Positions 43,236-51,879 of a stretch of DNA of 64,000 bases are shown here, one piece after another (position 1 is the stretch's first letter; each line of letters opens with the position of its first letter). Source of the DNA: Planctomycetota bacterium. Its GTDB lineage: Bacteria > Planctomycetota > Phycisphaerae > Phycisphaerales > UBA1924. The notes below the pieces were generated by a model. That model saw only the letters and a list, made by a program, of their open reading frames with translations. It was not told the origin of the DNA and did no database searches. Location: assembly GCA_018242625.1 (NCBI GenBank), contig JAFEBO010000008.1, positions 558,001-622,000 of the forward strand. Reading direction: 5' to 3'. A program made the translations under genes and the position numbers.

Positions 43236-45922
43236 CCTCGCGGGGCGTCCGGCAATCATCCCGTGGCCGTGCAGATCCCGTTGCGTTGTTCTTCGGGCCG
43301 ACCGGCTCGGGCCCGTTTGCGCTGCTCGGTGTCGATGCGCGGCCGATGGATTCCGCCGACGTCCTCGAAGTGCTGCATCGCCGCCTCGATCAACTCGCCG
43401 GGCACCCTCAAAGCGCGACCCCCGCCGCGGAAGAGGTCCGCCTGGCTTTGCATTCTGCCGCGGCACAACTTTGCGACCCCGCGCTCCAGGAGCTGCTTCT
43501 CCAGCAGTGGGGCGGAAGCAAGGAGCGTCCGCGGGAGAGATCGGGGCCCGGCACTCCCCAAGCCCTCTTCGAACGGGAGCTGCATCTGGCCGTGGGCATG
43601 AGCGGCGGATGGAATGACCAGGCACGCCTGCGCGTCCTTGCCGCGTGCGAGGCGCGAGGGGTTGCGGTTGCGGACGCGGTGTCACTGCTGAGTCTGAGGT
43701 CCCCACCTGTAGAACCGGTACGAATTCAACCGCGGGCAAGAAGTCGCTCCACCTATCCCGCGCTCGCGGCAGAGGTGCACCTCGAAGAAGCGTACCCACA
43801 GGAATTGCACCCTGAAAAGGAATATGTACGCTGGGACATTTTCCTGCTCGCCGGTTTCGGGGCGCTCGCCCTCGTGTCCGTGATTGCGACGATCATCCTT
43901 CTGTCACCATCCAGGCCGACGCCTTCCCCCGCTCCAGCAACCCCGGCCCCCGAGCTTGGGGTGGCATCGCCCGTGCCCGTTTCAGTTCAGGAACTGCCGG
44001 CGATCCCGGCCGATCTCTCCAGCGGAGACGCGAGAGCGATCAGCCTGGAAATCGTGGGATCAACCCGAGATCTCGCCACAGACGGTGCCGCCGCCCTTCA
44101 GCGATTTTCCCGCGGATACGAGGCTTTCGGAAAATCATGGACGATGATGCAGGCCGATGAGCTGGCTGCGGTTGTGTCCGGCATCGTCGACTTTGCCTTC
44201 GCCGCCTCGCGACAGGATATCGATGTCGCAAAGGCAATCACGGCGCCGCTCGCAACGCCGATCGGCGACGCCAAGGGTTCCGTTCGCACACTCGCGATGA
44301 GCGCGGGCATCGCCTCTCGACTGCTTTCGGAGGCCGATCTGGGCCGGGCGGCGATACAGTCGATCGCATCTCTCGCGATCATCCCGGGTGCCGCCCAGGC
44401 GCTCGATGGCGCCGCGTCGTTCCGCGCGGGGATTGAGCGTGCCCTGCCCGACATTGCGGTGGCGATTGCCGGTTCCAGCAATCGCTCGCCACAGCCATGG
44501 AAGGAGTTCATCGAGGTCCGCGATGCCGTCTTTGCGGACCGAACCGAGCCGAAGGATCGTCTCACCATTGGAGCTCTCGATGCTCTGCTCCACGCTCCGG
44601 ATGCCGGCGTAGCGGGTGCACCCGGTGTGCAGGTGCTGGCGGCGGCTCTGAGCTGGCAGGCGTCCGATGACCTCCGAAACGCCGTCTTCGGCTGGTTCGA
44701 TGACATGGCCATCCCGGGTGAAGCCATCAGCGCCATTACTCGGGCAATGGTGGCCAGCAGCGCCCCCGGGATCGACTCCACAATGGTGCTTGCTCCCGCG
44801 TCAGGCCCCGAAGCCCGTGCCGCTGTGCGAGAACGACTCGCCCAGGTCTGGCAGGCCGGCCCCGTGCGCACGTCGGATATTTCGGAAGAGTGGAAAGCAC
44901 TTGCGGCCAAGCTTCTTTCTGAACCAGCCACCGATCCAAAGGCCCAGCTTCTGCTCGCGTCCCGGCTTGCCCTGCTCACGCTCGCGGGCGAGGATATTCG
45001 CACGTCAAAGCCCGACGATGCGAAGGCCGCTCTGCGAGAACTTGTCACTCCCGCCGCGTCCAACGCGCAGACGCCGCCCCCGCCCGCCCGCGTCCCCTCA
45101 CCCGGCCCGCAGTCGGGCGCGATCGACTTTGCGCAGGCCGGCAATTCCGTGCAGGCACGGCTGGAGGCACTCAAAAAGATCCAGAATTCGAGCTTGGAGA
45201 CCGACAGCCTCCTCGCCCGGATGCTCGTTGTCGAATCGGCACGCGGATCTCCCGCACCCGTCCGCGATGCGGCACGCGCCGAGCTGAGAAGACGGATCGA
45301 TGCCCCGGCAATTCTTCTTGCAACCATCGAGTTCTTCCGCCAGCTGCCCGAAACCCCCGAAAATGCCGACTGGGTCTCGGAGGTTGCCGGAAAGCCCGGT
45401 GCCTGGAAGAATCGGCCCAAGTGGAAGGTCTCCGGCCTTCTCGCCCTTCTGGATCGTGCGTGCGAGCGATTCCCCGCCTCGAGTAGCGAGGCTTCCATCG
45501 ACGCCGCGGCGGACGCCCTCGGCCGAGCCTGGTGGCTGCGTGCGGGCGAGTCCGGAGAGCCCGGCTCTGCCGACCAGTCGATCCGCAGGTTGGAAAGTGC
45601 GCTCGATTCAACCACCCGAGCCGTCTCACGCCGCGAGCCCGGCTGGAGCCCGAGCGAAATACGCCGGCGCAAGGAAGCAAGGCTATCGATCGCCACCGCT
45701 TCACTCGAAAAGGCCGTGGTGATGCAGGCGGCCTGCGTGGAATGGACGGCCCTGCAGGCCATGATGGATCGGCCCCGGGCCGGCGAAGCAATACGCGATA
45801 TCACGCGCGAATGGTCCATGCGATGCCGCACCGCGGATACCGCGGTTCTGCAGCTCCTCGAGGGCGAGCGAGCCATGCTCCAGCTGCAGGTTCTCCGGCT
45901 TTCCGCGGGAGGAAAGTCATGA
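43232..45922 (+). CDS. large single-span membrane protein, unknown
   Basis: 896 residues. An N-terminal ~200-residue segment begins VALFFGPTGSGPFALLGVDA and contains a helical region reminiscent of a small cytoplasmic domain (DVLEVLHRRLDQLAGHP). One transmembrane helix lies at about 210-233 (FLLAGFGALALVSVIATIIL). A Pro/Ala-rich linker follows, then ~640 residues of helical extracytoplasmic sequence. No known family recognised. Overlaps of 4 nt on both sides tie it to the ExbBD-VWA operon. Confidence 0.6.
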   Translation: MTSRGVRQSSRGRADPVALFFGPTGSGPFALLGVDARPMDSADVLEVLHRRLDQLAGHPQSATPAAEEVRLALHSAAAQLCDPALQELLLQQWGGSKERPRERSGPGTPQALFERELHLAVGMSGGWNDQARLRVLAACEARGVAVADAVSLLSLRSPPVEPVRIQPRARSRSTYPALAAEVHLEEAYPQELHPEKEYVRWDIFLLAGFGALALVSVIATIILLSPSRPTPSPAPATPAPELGVASPVPVSVQELPAIPADLSSGDARAISLEIVGSTRDLATDGAAALQRFSRGYEAFGKSWTMMQADELAAVVSGIVDFAFAASRQDIDVAKAITAPLATPIGDAKGSVRTLAMSAGIASRLLSEADLGRAAIQSIASLAIIPGAAQALDGAASFRAGIERALPDIAVAIAGSSNRSPQPWKEFIEVRDAVFADRTEPKDRLTIGALDALLHAPDAGVAGAPGVQVLAAALSWQASDDLRNAVFGWFDDMAIPGEAISAITRAMVASSAPGIDSTMVLAPASGPEARAAVRERLAQVWQAGPVRTSDISEEWKALAAKLLSEPATDPKAQLLLASRLALLTLAGEDIRTSKPDDAKAALRELVTPAASNAQTPPPPARVPSPGPQSGAIDFAQAGNSVQARLEALKKIQNSSLETDSLLARMLVVESARGSPAPVRDAARAELRRRIDAPAILLATIEFFRQLPETPENADWVSEVAGKPGAWKNRPKWKVSGLLALLDRACERFPASSSEASIDAAADALGRAWWLRAGESGEPGSADQSIRRLESALDSTTRAVSRREPGWSPSEIRRRKEARLSIATASLEKAVVMQAACVEWTALQAMMDRPRAGEAIRDITREWSMRCRTADTAVLQLLEGERAMLQLQVLRLSAGGKS

Positions 45923-46854
45923 TCCGCCTGGCATTCTTTCTGAGCTGTGTGTGTTCGTATCTCTCTTTGGGTGCCGATCCGGCGATGCCGGCTCAGTCCG
46001 CCGGCCCACCTACCCGCGAAGCGCTCACGCTCTCCCTCGACCCCGAAGAGCAGCGCAAGCTCCTGCAGATCGATTCGAGACGGCCCCAGGAATATCTCGA
46101 ACTCGCCGAAGACCTGCTCGATCGACCGGATTCTCAGCCGCGTCTTGAGCTCGCTCGAGATCTCCTGGTCCGGGCCATCGAGTACGGACGCGTGCTGCCG
46201 GAAAATCGCCGGGTCGCATCTTCCGCGGCAGCGGCCCTCGCAACCCTCTGCAGACGCCCGAGCGATCAACTCTGGCTGCGGGCGATTGCCACGGTTCTCC
46301 AGCCCGGAGACGCGCCGCTGCCGCAGGTGAGCGCAAAGCCATTGGCGAATCAGGCGGCCGAAGCCAAAGCCTCCATGGTGCTGACGCTGATCCGCGCCGG
46401 CGAAGGGACGGAAGTCACCGAACTGCTCCGGGACGATGCCGTTCGCGCAATCCTTGTACGCCACGAATCCGAACTTTCTGCGGATGGGACGCTCACCGTC
46501 ACGGACATCGAAAACGAGGCGAAGAAATGGCCGTGCCCGGAGTGTTCAAATGCCGGCATCATCACTCCGCCCAAGTCCCAGCACGCCGCCGCAAAAATCT
46601 GTCCCGTCTGTGCCGGAAATCCCGGCCTCAAGTTGTCCCCTGAAAGTCTGGGAGCACAACTAAGACTGCAGCGGCGTCTGCAGTCCGATGCGCCCGAAAG
46701 CTGGGGCTCGCAGCTCGCAACCCAGACGGCGCCGCCCGCCCGCGATCCCGATCCCGCCTCGGTCGCGATCGTCTTCGGCGTGGACGCCCGCAAGTCAGTC
46801 TGGCGCGAGGGTGTGTGGATCTCACCCGCGGACGCAAAGCCAGAAAATCCCTGA
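45919..46854 (+). CDS. exported protein with four-Cys zinc motif, end of operon
   Basis: 311 residues from the ATGA overlap at 45919. Signal peptide (LAFFLSCVCSYLSLGADPAM), helical central part, and a paired cysteine motif CPECSNAGIITPPKS...CPVCAGNPG (two C-P-x-C pairs about 24 residues apart), suggesting a zinc knuckle of the DnaJ type or a redox pair outside the cytoplasm. Unknown function. It is the last gene of the eight-gene operon; the next gene starts 46 nt later with its own Shine-Dalgarno. Confidence 0.6.
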   Translation: MIRLAFFLSCVCSYLSLGADPAMPAQSAGPPTREALTLSLDPEEQRKLLQIDSRRPQEYLELAEDLLDRPDSQPRLELARDLLVRAIEYGRVLPENRRVASSAAAALATLCRRPSDQLWLRAIATVLQPGDAPLPQVSAKPLANQAAEAKASMVLTLIRAGEGTEVTELLRDDAVRAILVRHESELSADGTLTVTDIENEAKKWPCPECSNAGIITPPKSQHAAAKICPVCAGNPGLKLSPESLGAQLRLQRRLQSDAPESWGSQLATQTAPPARDPDPASVAIVFGVDARKSVWREGVWISPADAKPENP

Positions 46855-46900
46855 CGCGTTGCCTATTCCTACAGTCGTCGCTGTTTTCAGGAGACGCCCT

Positions 46901-47305
46901 ATGGCCGAAGCATCCGCACAACCCGCCCCGGCAGCCGCCCCGACCGCCAAGCCCATGATCACCTTCGAGGATTTCGCGAAGGTCGATCTCCGCGTGGCCA
47001 AGATCGTCAAGGCCGAGTTTCACCCGTCCGCCGATCGGCTGTTCCGGCTCCAGTTGGATGATGGCAGCGGCACCCCACGCCAGATCTGCGCCGGCATCAG
47101 GGGCTACTACACCCCCGAAGAGCTCGTGGGGCAGTCGATCATCATCGTCGCGAACCTTGCCCCCCGTGTGATCCGCGGCGAAGAGTCGCGGGGCATGCTG
47201 CTCGCCGCGAGCGATGCGCCAAAGGACGCCGCGCCCGATGCGCAACGCAAAGTGGTCATTCTCATGCCGCGCAGCGATATCGCCCCCGGCGCGACCGTCT
47301 CCTGA
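46901..47305 (+). CDS. stand-alone tRNA-binding domain protein (MetRS beta / Trbp111 type)
   Basis: 134 residues, CAGGAGA about 7 nt before ATG. The OB-fold tRNA-binding signature is clear: FEDFAKVDLRVAKIVKAE, ADRLFRLQLDDGSGTPRQIC, AGIRGYYTPEELVGQSIIIV, ANLAPRVIRGEESRGMLLAA. It equals the C-terminal domain of methionyl-tRNA synthetase (MetG beta). As a free protein it may dimerise and aid tRNA delivery. MetRS itself is not in the window. An Ala/Pro-rich 20-residue N-terminus precedes the fold. Confidence 0.88.
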   Translation: MAEASAQPAPAAAPTAKPMITFEDFAKVDLRVAKIVKAEFHPSADRLFRLQLDDGSGTPRQICAGIRGYYTPEELVGQSIIIVANLAPRVIRGEESRGMLLAASDAPKDAAPDAQRKVVILMPRSDIAPGATVS

Positions 47306-47311
47306 CCCGCT

Positions 47312-48298
47312 CTAGTGAGGACCATTCCTGGGTCCTGCGGGAGGCGTGCCCTGCGGGCCATTCTGAAAGGGCGGTTCGCCCCCACGGTCGTCGCCCGGCT
47401 GAGCCGAGGGTCGCCTGCGGGTTGAGATTTCGTCCAGCGTGCGATCGAGCATCTGCTCCCGCACATCCTTGGTTTCCTGGATTTTCGACCTCGTTTCCTT
47501 CAGCTTGCTTTCGAGCTTTGCAGCTTCGTACTCACGGACTTTGACCCGGGAGTCGTAACCCTTCCCCAGAAGCTCTCGAAGCTCGATACGTGCCTGCTTG
47601 AGGGCCGGATCATTTCCGGGGTCGCTCGACTCCCGGAGCATCCGCGTCAGCTCCGCGGACTTTTCCACGATCAGCACGTTGTTGCGAAGATCCTCTTTGC
47701 GCAGCTCGAAAAGCGCCGGGTCCCGGTCCTTTTCGTGGAACGTGTCTCGCGCCTGGTGAAGAAGCCGCGAGGCGATCATCATGAAAATCCGCGGCTCTTC
47801 CTTGCGCCAGCGTGAAAGCCGATCCGCAAACTCCGGACGAAACTCGCGAACAAACGTGATCATCTCGTCAATCTGTTCGGGCGAAGGCGACTGCGGGGGA
47901 CCGCTGTCGGGGTTCCCGCTCTGCTGCCCCGGGGGCTGGCGATCCCGCCAGTTTGCGAAGAAATTGTCGGCCATGAAAGTGGCCCGCGCCTCGCGGAGCT
48001 GACGGAAAACATCCTCGGGCTTTGCACCCGATGCCAGTTCCTGCTTTGCCTCTTCCAGCTTCTTGATCGCACGGGAGAGCTGGTCGGTCTGGCGGTCGAT
48101 GAACTCCTTCAACAGCCGGGGATCCCGCGCCACCATCTCCCGCATGCCCGGACCAAAGCCTGGGCCGCTGTTGTCTCCCCTGCGCGCGGGGCGCTCCGGG
48201 GGCGGCTGATCCGGGCCCGGGCCGGCGGCTGGCTGGGCCAGCGCCGCTGCTCCAAGCGCGATCGTGAGTGCCGAAATGATCGTGCGGCTGTAATTCAT
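47312..48298 (-). CDS. exported coiled-coil protein of an ECF sigma locus, unknown
   Basis: 328 residues from ATG at 48296-48298. Signal peptide (IISALTIALGAAALAQPAAG), a proline-rich segment, then charged helices (LIDRQTDQLSRAIKKLEEAK-type and EAAKLESKLKETRSKIQETK), with a Gln/Pro/Gly-rich tail. The overall look is of Spy/CpxP-like periplasmic helical sensors, but no diagnostic motif was found. It is the third gene after an ECF sigma factor and a single-span protein, 7 nt behind the latter. Confidence 0.6.
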   Translation of the reverse strand: MNYSRTIISALTIALGAAALAQPAAGPGPDQPPPERPARRGDNSGPGFGPGMREMVARDPRLLKEFIDRQTDQLSRAIKKLEEAKQELASGAKPEDVFRQLREARATFMADNFFANWRDRQPPGQQSGNPDSGPPQSPSPEQIDEMITFVREFRPEFADRLSRWRKEEPRIFMMIASRLLHQARDTFHEKDRDPALFELRKEDLRNNVLIVEKSAELTRMLRESSDPGNDPALKQARIELRELLGKGYDSRVKVREYEAAKLESKLKETRSKIQETKDVREQMLDRTLDEISTRRRPSAQPGDDRGGEPPFQNGPQGTPPAGPRNGPH

Positions 48299-48305
48299 GA
48301 TCGCT

Positions 48306-48827
48306 CTACACCCCCTGCTTCGACGGCTTGTCTTCCGCGGGCTCCGAGCTGAAAGTCCGGTCCGAACCCACCGTGTCCCGAAGCTTTGTCGCGTCAGAGA
48401 TCGCATCGTCCAGGCTCCCACCCAGGGGTTCGTCCAGGAGCGAGACAGCCGCCAGCACGAATTCCACATCTTCCGCAGAAGCTTTCGCCACGCTCTTTGT
48501 GGGAGTGGTGGGGGAAGCGGGCGAAGACGAACGCGAAATGGCGATGTTGTAAAAAACTCCGCCCAGCGCCACCAGCCCGATGACCGCCGCCACGCGCCAG
48601 ACTCGAACGAGCGAACGTGAAGCCCCGATCGTCGCGACGACCTCGGGCCGCCCGACCATCGACACCGTCGAGGCGAACACACGATCCTCCAGCGTTCTAC
48701 CGGAAGCGGAATCTGTTTCTCTGGCGGAATCGGCGTCACCGCGAGCCATCCGCGCGAGCAACTCGCTCATTTCGCGGTTCTCGCCATGTTCTTCCGGAAA
48801 GGTCATGTCGCGATTGTTGTGTGTCAT
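48306..48827 (-). CDS. single-span membrane protein, probable anti-sigma factor
   Basis: 173 residues overlapping the upstream ECF sigma gene by 4 nt. N-terminal cytoplasmic ~75 residues (MSELLARMARGDADSARETD), one transmembrane helix (VWRVAAVIGLVALGGVFYNI, about 77-97), then a Ser/Thr-rich extracytoplasmic part ending in charged residues. Size, topology and coupling to the sigma gene fit an anti-sigma factor, but no zinc-binding HxxxCxxC motif is present. Function by context only. Confidence 0.6.
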   Translation of the reverse strand: MTHNNRDMTFPEEHGENREMSELLARMARGDADSARETDSASGRTLEDRVFASTVSMVGRPEVVATIGASRSLVRVWRVAAVIGLVALGGVFYNIAISRSSSPASPTTPTKSVAKASAEDVEFVLAAVSLLDEPLGGSLDDAISDATKLRDTVGSDRTFSSEPAEDKPSKQGV

Positions 48828-49456
48828 GCTTCAAACCGTCCTTCCCGTCCCACTCCGGACGGACGTCTCGCGTCCGCCGATTCCAAGATCGACCTCAGCT
48901 TCGCGAGCGCGCGGTGGTGCCTCGCGAGCAAGGTACCAAGAGGCTCATCCAGCGACTCGGCGAGCTGCTGAAAACTGAGTTGCCCGTGATGCCGAAGCTC
49001 GATGACTTCTCTGTCGGCTTCGGTCAACTGTCCCATCGCCCATCGGAGCCTTTCGATCTGCTCGGTATCACTTCCCTCCGAAGCACGCGCCGCACGAACC
49101 CCCTCCCGGCGATCGATCGTCTCCGGGTCTTGGGCGACGGCATGCCGCTGTCGCCGACGCAGCTCGTCCCGGATCCGGTTCGAGGCAATCCGAAAAAGCC
49201 AGGGCTCAAACTTGCCCCGTTCGACGTAGCCGCCGGCACCCAGCTTGACGGCGAGCGTCGCGAAAACGGATTGGGCAATTTCTTCCGCCACTTCGGGATT
49301 CCTCATGCGGGCCTGCGCCAGCGCGAACACTCGGCGGGCGTACAGGTCGACGATCCGGCGCCAGGCGTCCTGGTCACCCCGGGATGCGGCCACCAGAATC
49401 GGCGTCACATCGATGGCTTCCGAACCCGGTTTGGGATCGCCAGGCACGGCCTTCAT
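48824..49456 (-). CDS. ECF-type RNA polymerase sigma factor
   Basis: 210 residues from ATG at 49454-49456, GGAG 7 nt upstream. Sigma region 2 (DVTPILVAASRGDQDAWRRI, EEIAQSVFATLAVKL and FEPWLFRIASNRIRDELRR) and region 4 helix-turn-helix (LSFQQLAESLDEPLGTLLAR). Typical ECF sigma with no region 3. It heads a three-gene minus-strand operon with a putative anti-sigma factor and an exported coiled-coil protein. The divergent DUF4286 gene starts 91 nt away. Confidence 0.9.
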   Translation of the reverse strand: MKAVPGDPKPGSEAIDVTPILVAASRGDQDAWRRIVDLYARRVFALAQARMRNPEVAEEIAQSVFATLAVKLGAGGYVERGKFEPWLFRIASNRIRDELRRRQRHAVAQDPETIDRREGVRAARASEGSDTEQIERLRWAMGQLTEADREVIELRHHGQLSFQQLAESLDEPLGTLLARHHRALAKLRSILESADARRPSGVGREGRFEA

Positions 49457-49547
49457 CTGGAAGCTCCAACGTCGCTTCCACCCCGATATTGCCCAAACCG
49501 GCCGCAACGAGAGCGCTCCCCAGGCCGAAAACCGTTATTCTCAGCGA

Positions 49548-49874
49548 ATGGGGAAGCTCGCATATTCCGTCCTCGCAACGTTTCCAGACGAGCCGACGGC
49601 CCGAGAGTACTCCGATTGGCTCGCGGCCGGTCACATCCAGGCCGTGCTCCGCGCCGGCGCCGTGCATGCCGAGGTTTTTCGGTCCATGCCCCCATCTTCG
49701 CTCATTCAGGTTGAAGTACGCTATCTTTTCCCGAACCAGGCCGCTTTTGATCGATACGTGGCCGAGGACGCCCCGGCCCTGCGGGCGGAAGGATTGGCCC
49801 GGTTCCCGCCGGAAAGGGGAATCCGTTTGGACCGCCGGACAGCCCTCTGCTTGCATGAATTTCCGGGGAAATAG
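49548..49874 (+). CDS. DUF4286-family small protein
   Basis: 108 residues: LAYSVLATFPDEPTAREYSD and WLAAGHIQAVLRAGAVHAE, then VEVRYLFPNQAAFDRYVAED and ARFPPERGIRLDRRTALC. This is the pattern I associate with DUF4286, ferredoxin-like alpha/beta proteins of unknown role. ATG 49548. It sits between two ECF sigma genes: divergent from the first and 32 nt ahead of the second. Confidence 0.75.
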   Translation: MGKLAYSVLATFPDEPTAREYSDWLAAGHIQAVLRAGAVHAEVFRSMPPSSLIQVEVRYLFPNQAAFDRYVAEDAPALRAEGLARFPPERGIRLDRRTALCLHEFPGK

Positions 49875-49906
49875 AACGATTCGGGGAAGCCCTGCAAGGA
49901 ACGCTC

Positions 49907-50518
49907 GTGAAGGAAGTGACGGACGAAAAGCTCTTTGATCTGTTCCGTCGGGGCGACATGGGCGCCCTGAGAAAACTTATCGAACGCTACAAAGACGACC
50001 TGCTCCGGTTCCTTTTCCGCCTGGTGGGCGACCGGGCGGCCGCCGAGGACGTCTTCCAGGAGACCTTCCTGCAGATTTATCAGTCCTCCGACACCTTTGA
50101 CATCGAGCGGAGATTTCGCCCCTGGCTTTTTACGATCGCGGCGAACAAAGGCAGGGATTACCTCCGTAAGAAGCTTCGCCGGCAGGAACTTGACCTGCTG
50201 GCTCCGGTCGGTGGCGCAGACGCCTCCGACGGGTCCGGGGCCATGTTCGTCGACCTGCTGGAGGTCGACGTGGATCAGCCGGACGCCGCGATGGATCGGA
50301 CGGAGCGGGACAAGCTCGTGCAGCAGGCGCTCGCCGGCCTCTCTCCGACGCTGAAGGAAATTCTCTTGCTCGCCTACTTCCAGCGCCTCAGTTACGTCCA
50401 GATCGCCGAGGAACTCGGCATCCCGCTCGGGACAGTCAAATCGCGTTTGCACGCCGCAGTAGCGGCTTTCGCCAAACGCTGGCAAGCGGTTAATAAGGGT
50501 GAGGCGGCCGGGGCGTAA
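49907..50518 (+). CDS. ECF-type RNA polymerase sigma factor (RpoE-like)
   Basis: 203 residues, GTG start after AAGGA. Region 2: FRRGDMGALRKLIERYKDDL, AAEDVFQETFLQIYQ, FRPWLFTIAANKGRDYLRKK. Region 4 helix-turn-helix: LSYVQIAEELGIPLGTVKSR. The linker (about 105-135) is acidic. The next gene encodes a single-span protein that is a strong anti-sigma candidate. Distinct from the sigma factor encoded divergently 450 nt away. Confidence 0.92.
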   Translation: MKEVTDEKLFDLFRRGDMGALRKLIERYKDDLLRFLFRLVGDRAAAEDVFQETFLQIYQSSDTFDIERRFRPWLFTIAANKGRDYLRKKLRRQELDLLAPVGGADASDGSGAMFVDLLEVDVDQPDAAMDRTERDKLVQQALAGLSPTLKEILLLAYFQRLSYVQIAEELGIPLGTVKSRLHAAVAAFAKRWQAVNKGEAAGA

Positions 50519-50574
50519 GCAATCGGCTTTTTCTCGGGGTCTCTTTGTCGTTCGTTCATGCTGGGTTGTTTCGA

Positions 50575-51801
50575 ATGAATCTGAAGTTGCACCAAGGCGA
50601 TGAAGTTCCGCCTCCCGAGCCGGGGACAACACTCGGCAACGCTGACGCTCAGGCGCTCGATGCGCTGATCGATGCCGGATTGGACCCCGCCGCCGTCGAC
50701 CCCGCCCTCAGGGACCGGGCAACCAAGGTCGCTTCGGTTCTGGGCCTGCTGAACGCCGATCACATCTCCTGCGAACGCGCCCTGGTCGATGTCACCATCC
50801 AACGCCTGGTGCGCCACGCCGAGCCCGTGCTCAGCTCCGACGACGCCGAAGCTCTGGATGCATGGTCTCTCGCCGACTATCGGGCCGACCAGGCGCCCGC
50901 CACGCTTCGGGAAAGGGCACGACGGCACGAAAAGCTGGCCGAGGTCGTTCGCGACTCGGAGATTACCGCCACTCCTCTTCTTGTCGAACGCACCTTTCAG
51001 GCGATCGCCGCCAGGGTCGCTTCGGATCGTGCGCAAGGCCTCCAGATGCGCCCGCAACGATCATGGCGGCTGGCAGACGCTATCTCGGTCGCCGCGATGT
51101 TGCTCATCGGCGCTTCCGTCCTCTGGCCCTCGATGGGGTACTTGGGCCGCAAGGGCAGGGAATGGTCTTGCAATTCCAACCTGGGCAGCGTCGCCTCCGC
51201 AATGGGTCTTTACGCCGGAGACCATCGCGACTCGCTGCCGATTGCGACCGCCGGCTTTGGCGGCGGCATCCCATGGTGGAACGTTTCTCCGAACAAGCCC
51301 CAATCCAATTCTGCCAACCTTTACACGCTCGCCCGGACCAAGTACTCCAGGCTCAACGAGCTCGCCTGCGCCGGAAACCCCGGAGCCGAGCGCGGCGACT
51401 GCAAGCCCGGCACGTTTGACTGGCCCAAGCTTGAGGCGATCTCGTACAGCTATCAGATCATGGCCGGACCGGTGCGTCCCAATTACCATCGCACCGCCTG
51501 CGAACCCGCCACCACCGTCATTCTCGCCGACAAGTCCCCTGTCGTTCAGCGGGCCCTGAGCGGCCTTCCGATCGACCCTCTCGAGAACTCTCCCAACCAC
51601 GAGGGCATCGGCCAGTTTGTGCTCTACGCCGATGGCAGCGTCCATTGGATGACATCCCCCGAACGCCCCTCAGGCGACAATATCTGGTTGCCCCGCTCCC
51701 TCGAGGAGCTGATCCGCCAGGCCGCCAAGTTCCATCAGACCGGCCGCCTGGAGGGCTTTGAAATCCCCTCCAGTGATACGGATTCCTTCGTTGGCCCTTG
51801 A
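50575..51801 (+). CDS. single-span protein: putative anti-sigma region fused to pseudopilin-like domain
   Basis: 408 residues from ATG 50575, 56 nt after the ECF sigma gene. A ~150-residue helical cytoplasmic part is followed by one transmembrane helix (DAISVAAMLLIGASVLWPSM) and an exterior domain that reads like planctomycete pseudopilins. After the helix comes CNSNLGSVASAMGLYAGDHR (compare C-x-x-NL-x-x-I-x-x-A-x-x-x-Y-x-x-DH), and near the end HEGIGQFVLYADGSVHWMT (compare H-x-x-x-N...F-x-DGHV). Position after a sigma factor suggests that it anchors and senses for that sigma factor. The cytoplasmic part shows no zinc anti-sigma motif. Confidence 0.7.
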   Translation: MNLKLHQGDEVPPPEPGTTLGNADAQALDALIDAGLDPAAVDPALRDRATKVASVLGLLNADHISCERALVDVTIQRLVRHAEPVLSSDDAEALDAWSLADYRADQAPATLRERARRHEKLAEVVRDSEITATPLLVERTFQAIAARVASDRAQGLQMRPQRSWRLADAISVAAMLLIGASVLWPSMGYLGRKGREWSCNSNLGSVASAMGLYAGDHRDSLPIATAGFGGGIPWWNVSPNKPQSNSANLYTLARTKYSRLNELACAGNPGAERGDCKPGTFDWPKLEAISYSYQIMAGPVRPNYHRTACEPATTVILADKSPVVQRALSGLPIDPLENSPNHEGIGQFVLYADGSVHWMTSPERPSGDNIWLPRSLEELIRQAAKFHQTGRLEGFEIPSSDTDSFVGP

Positions 51802-51879
51802 CAAATTCCCCCGCAGTGGCCGGTTTCCGTCTGGCCGCCTAATATCTCGACCCGGAACATCCCGGAAAAAGAGATAGCC

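Noticed and set aside
44098-46464. 788-residue open frame on the minus strand
   Set aside because: Antisense to two well-coupled plus-strand genes; composition Arg/Ser/Ala-rich without motifs, as expected from high-GC third-position bias.
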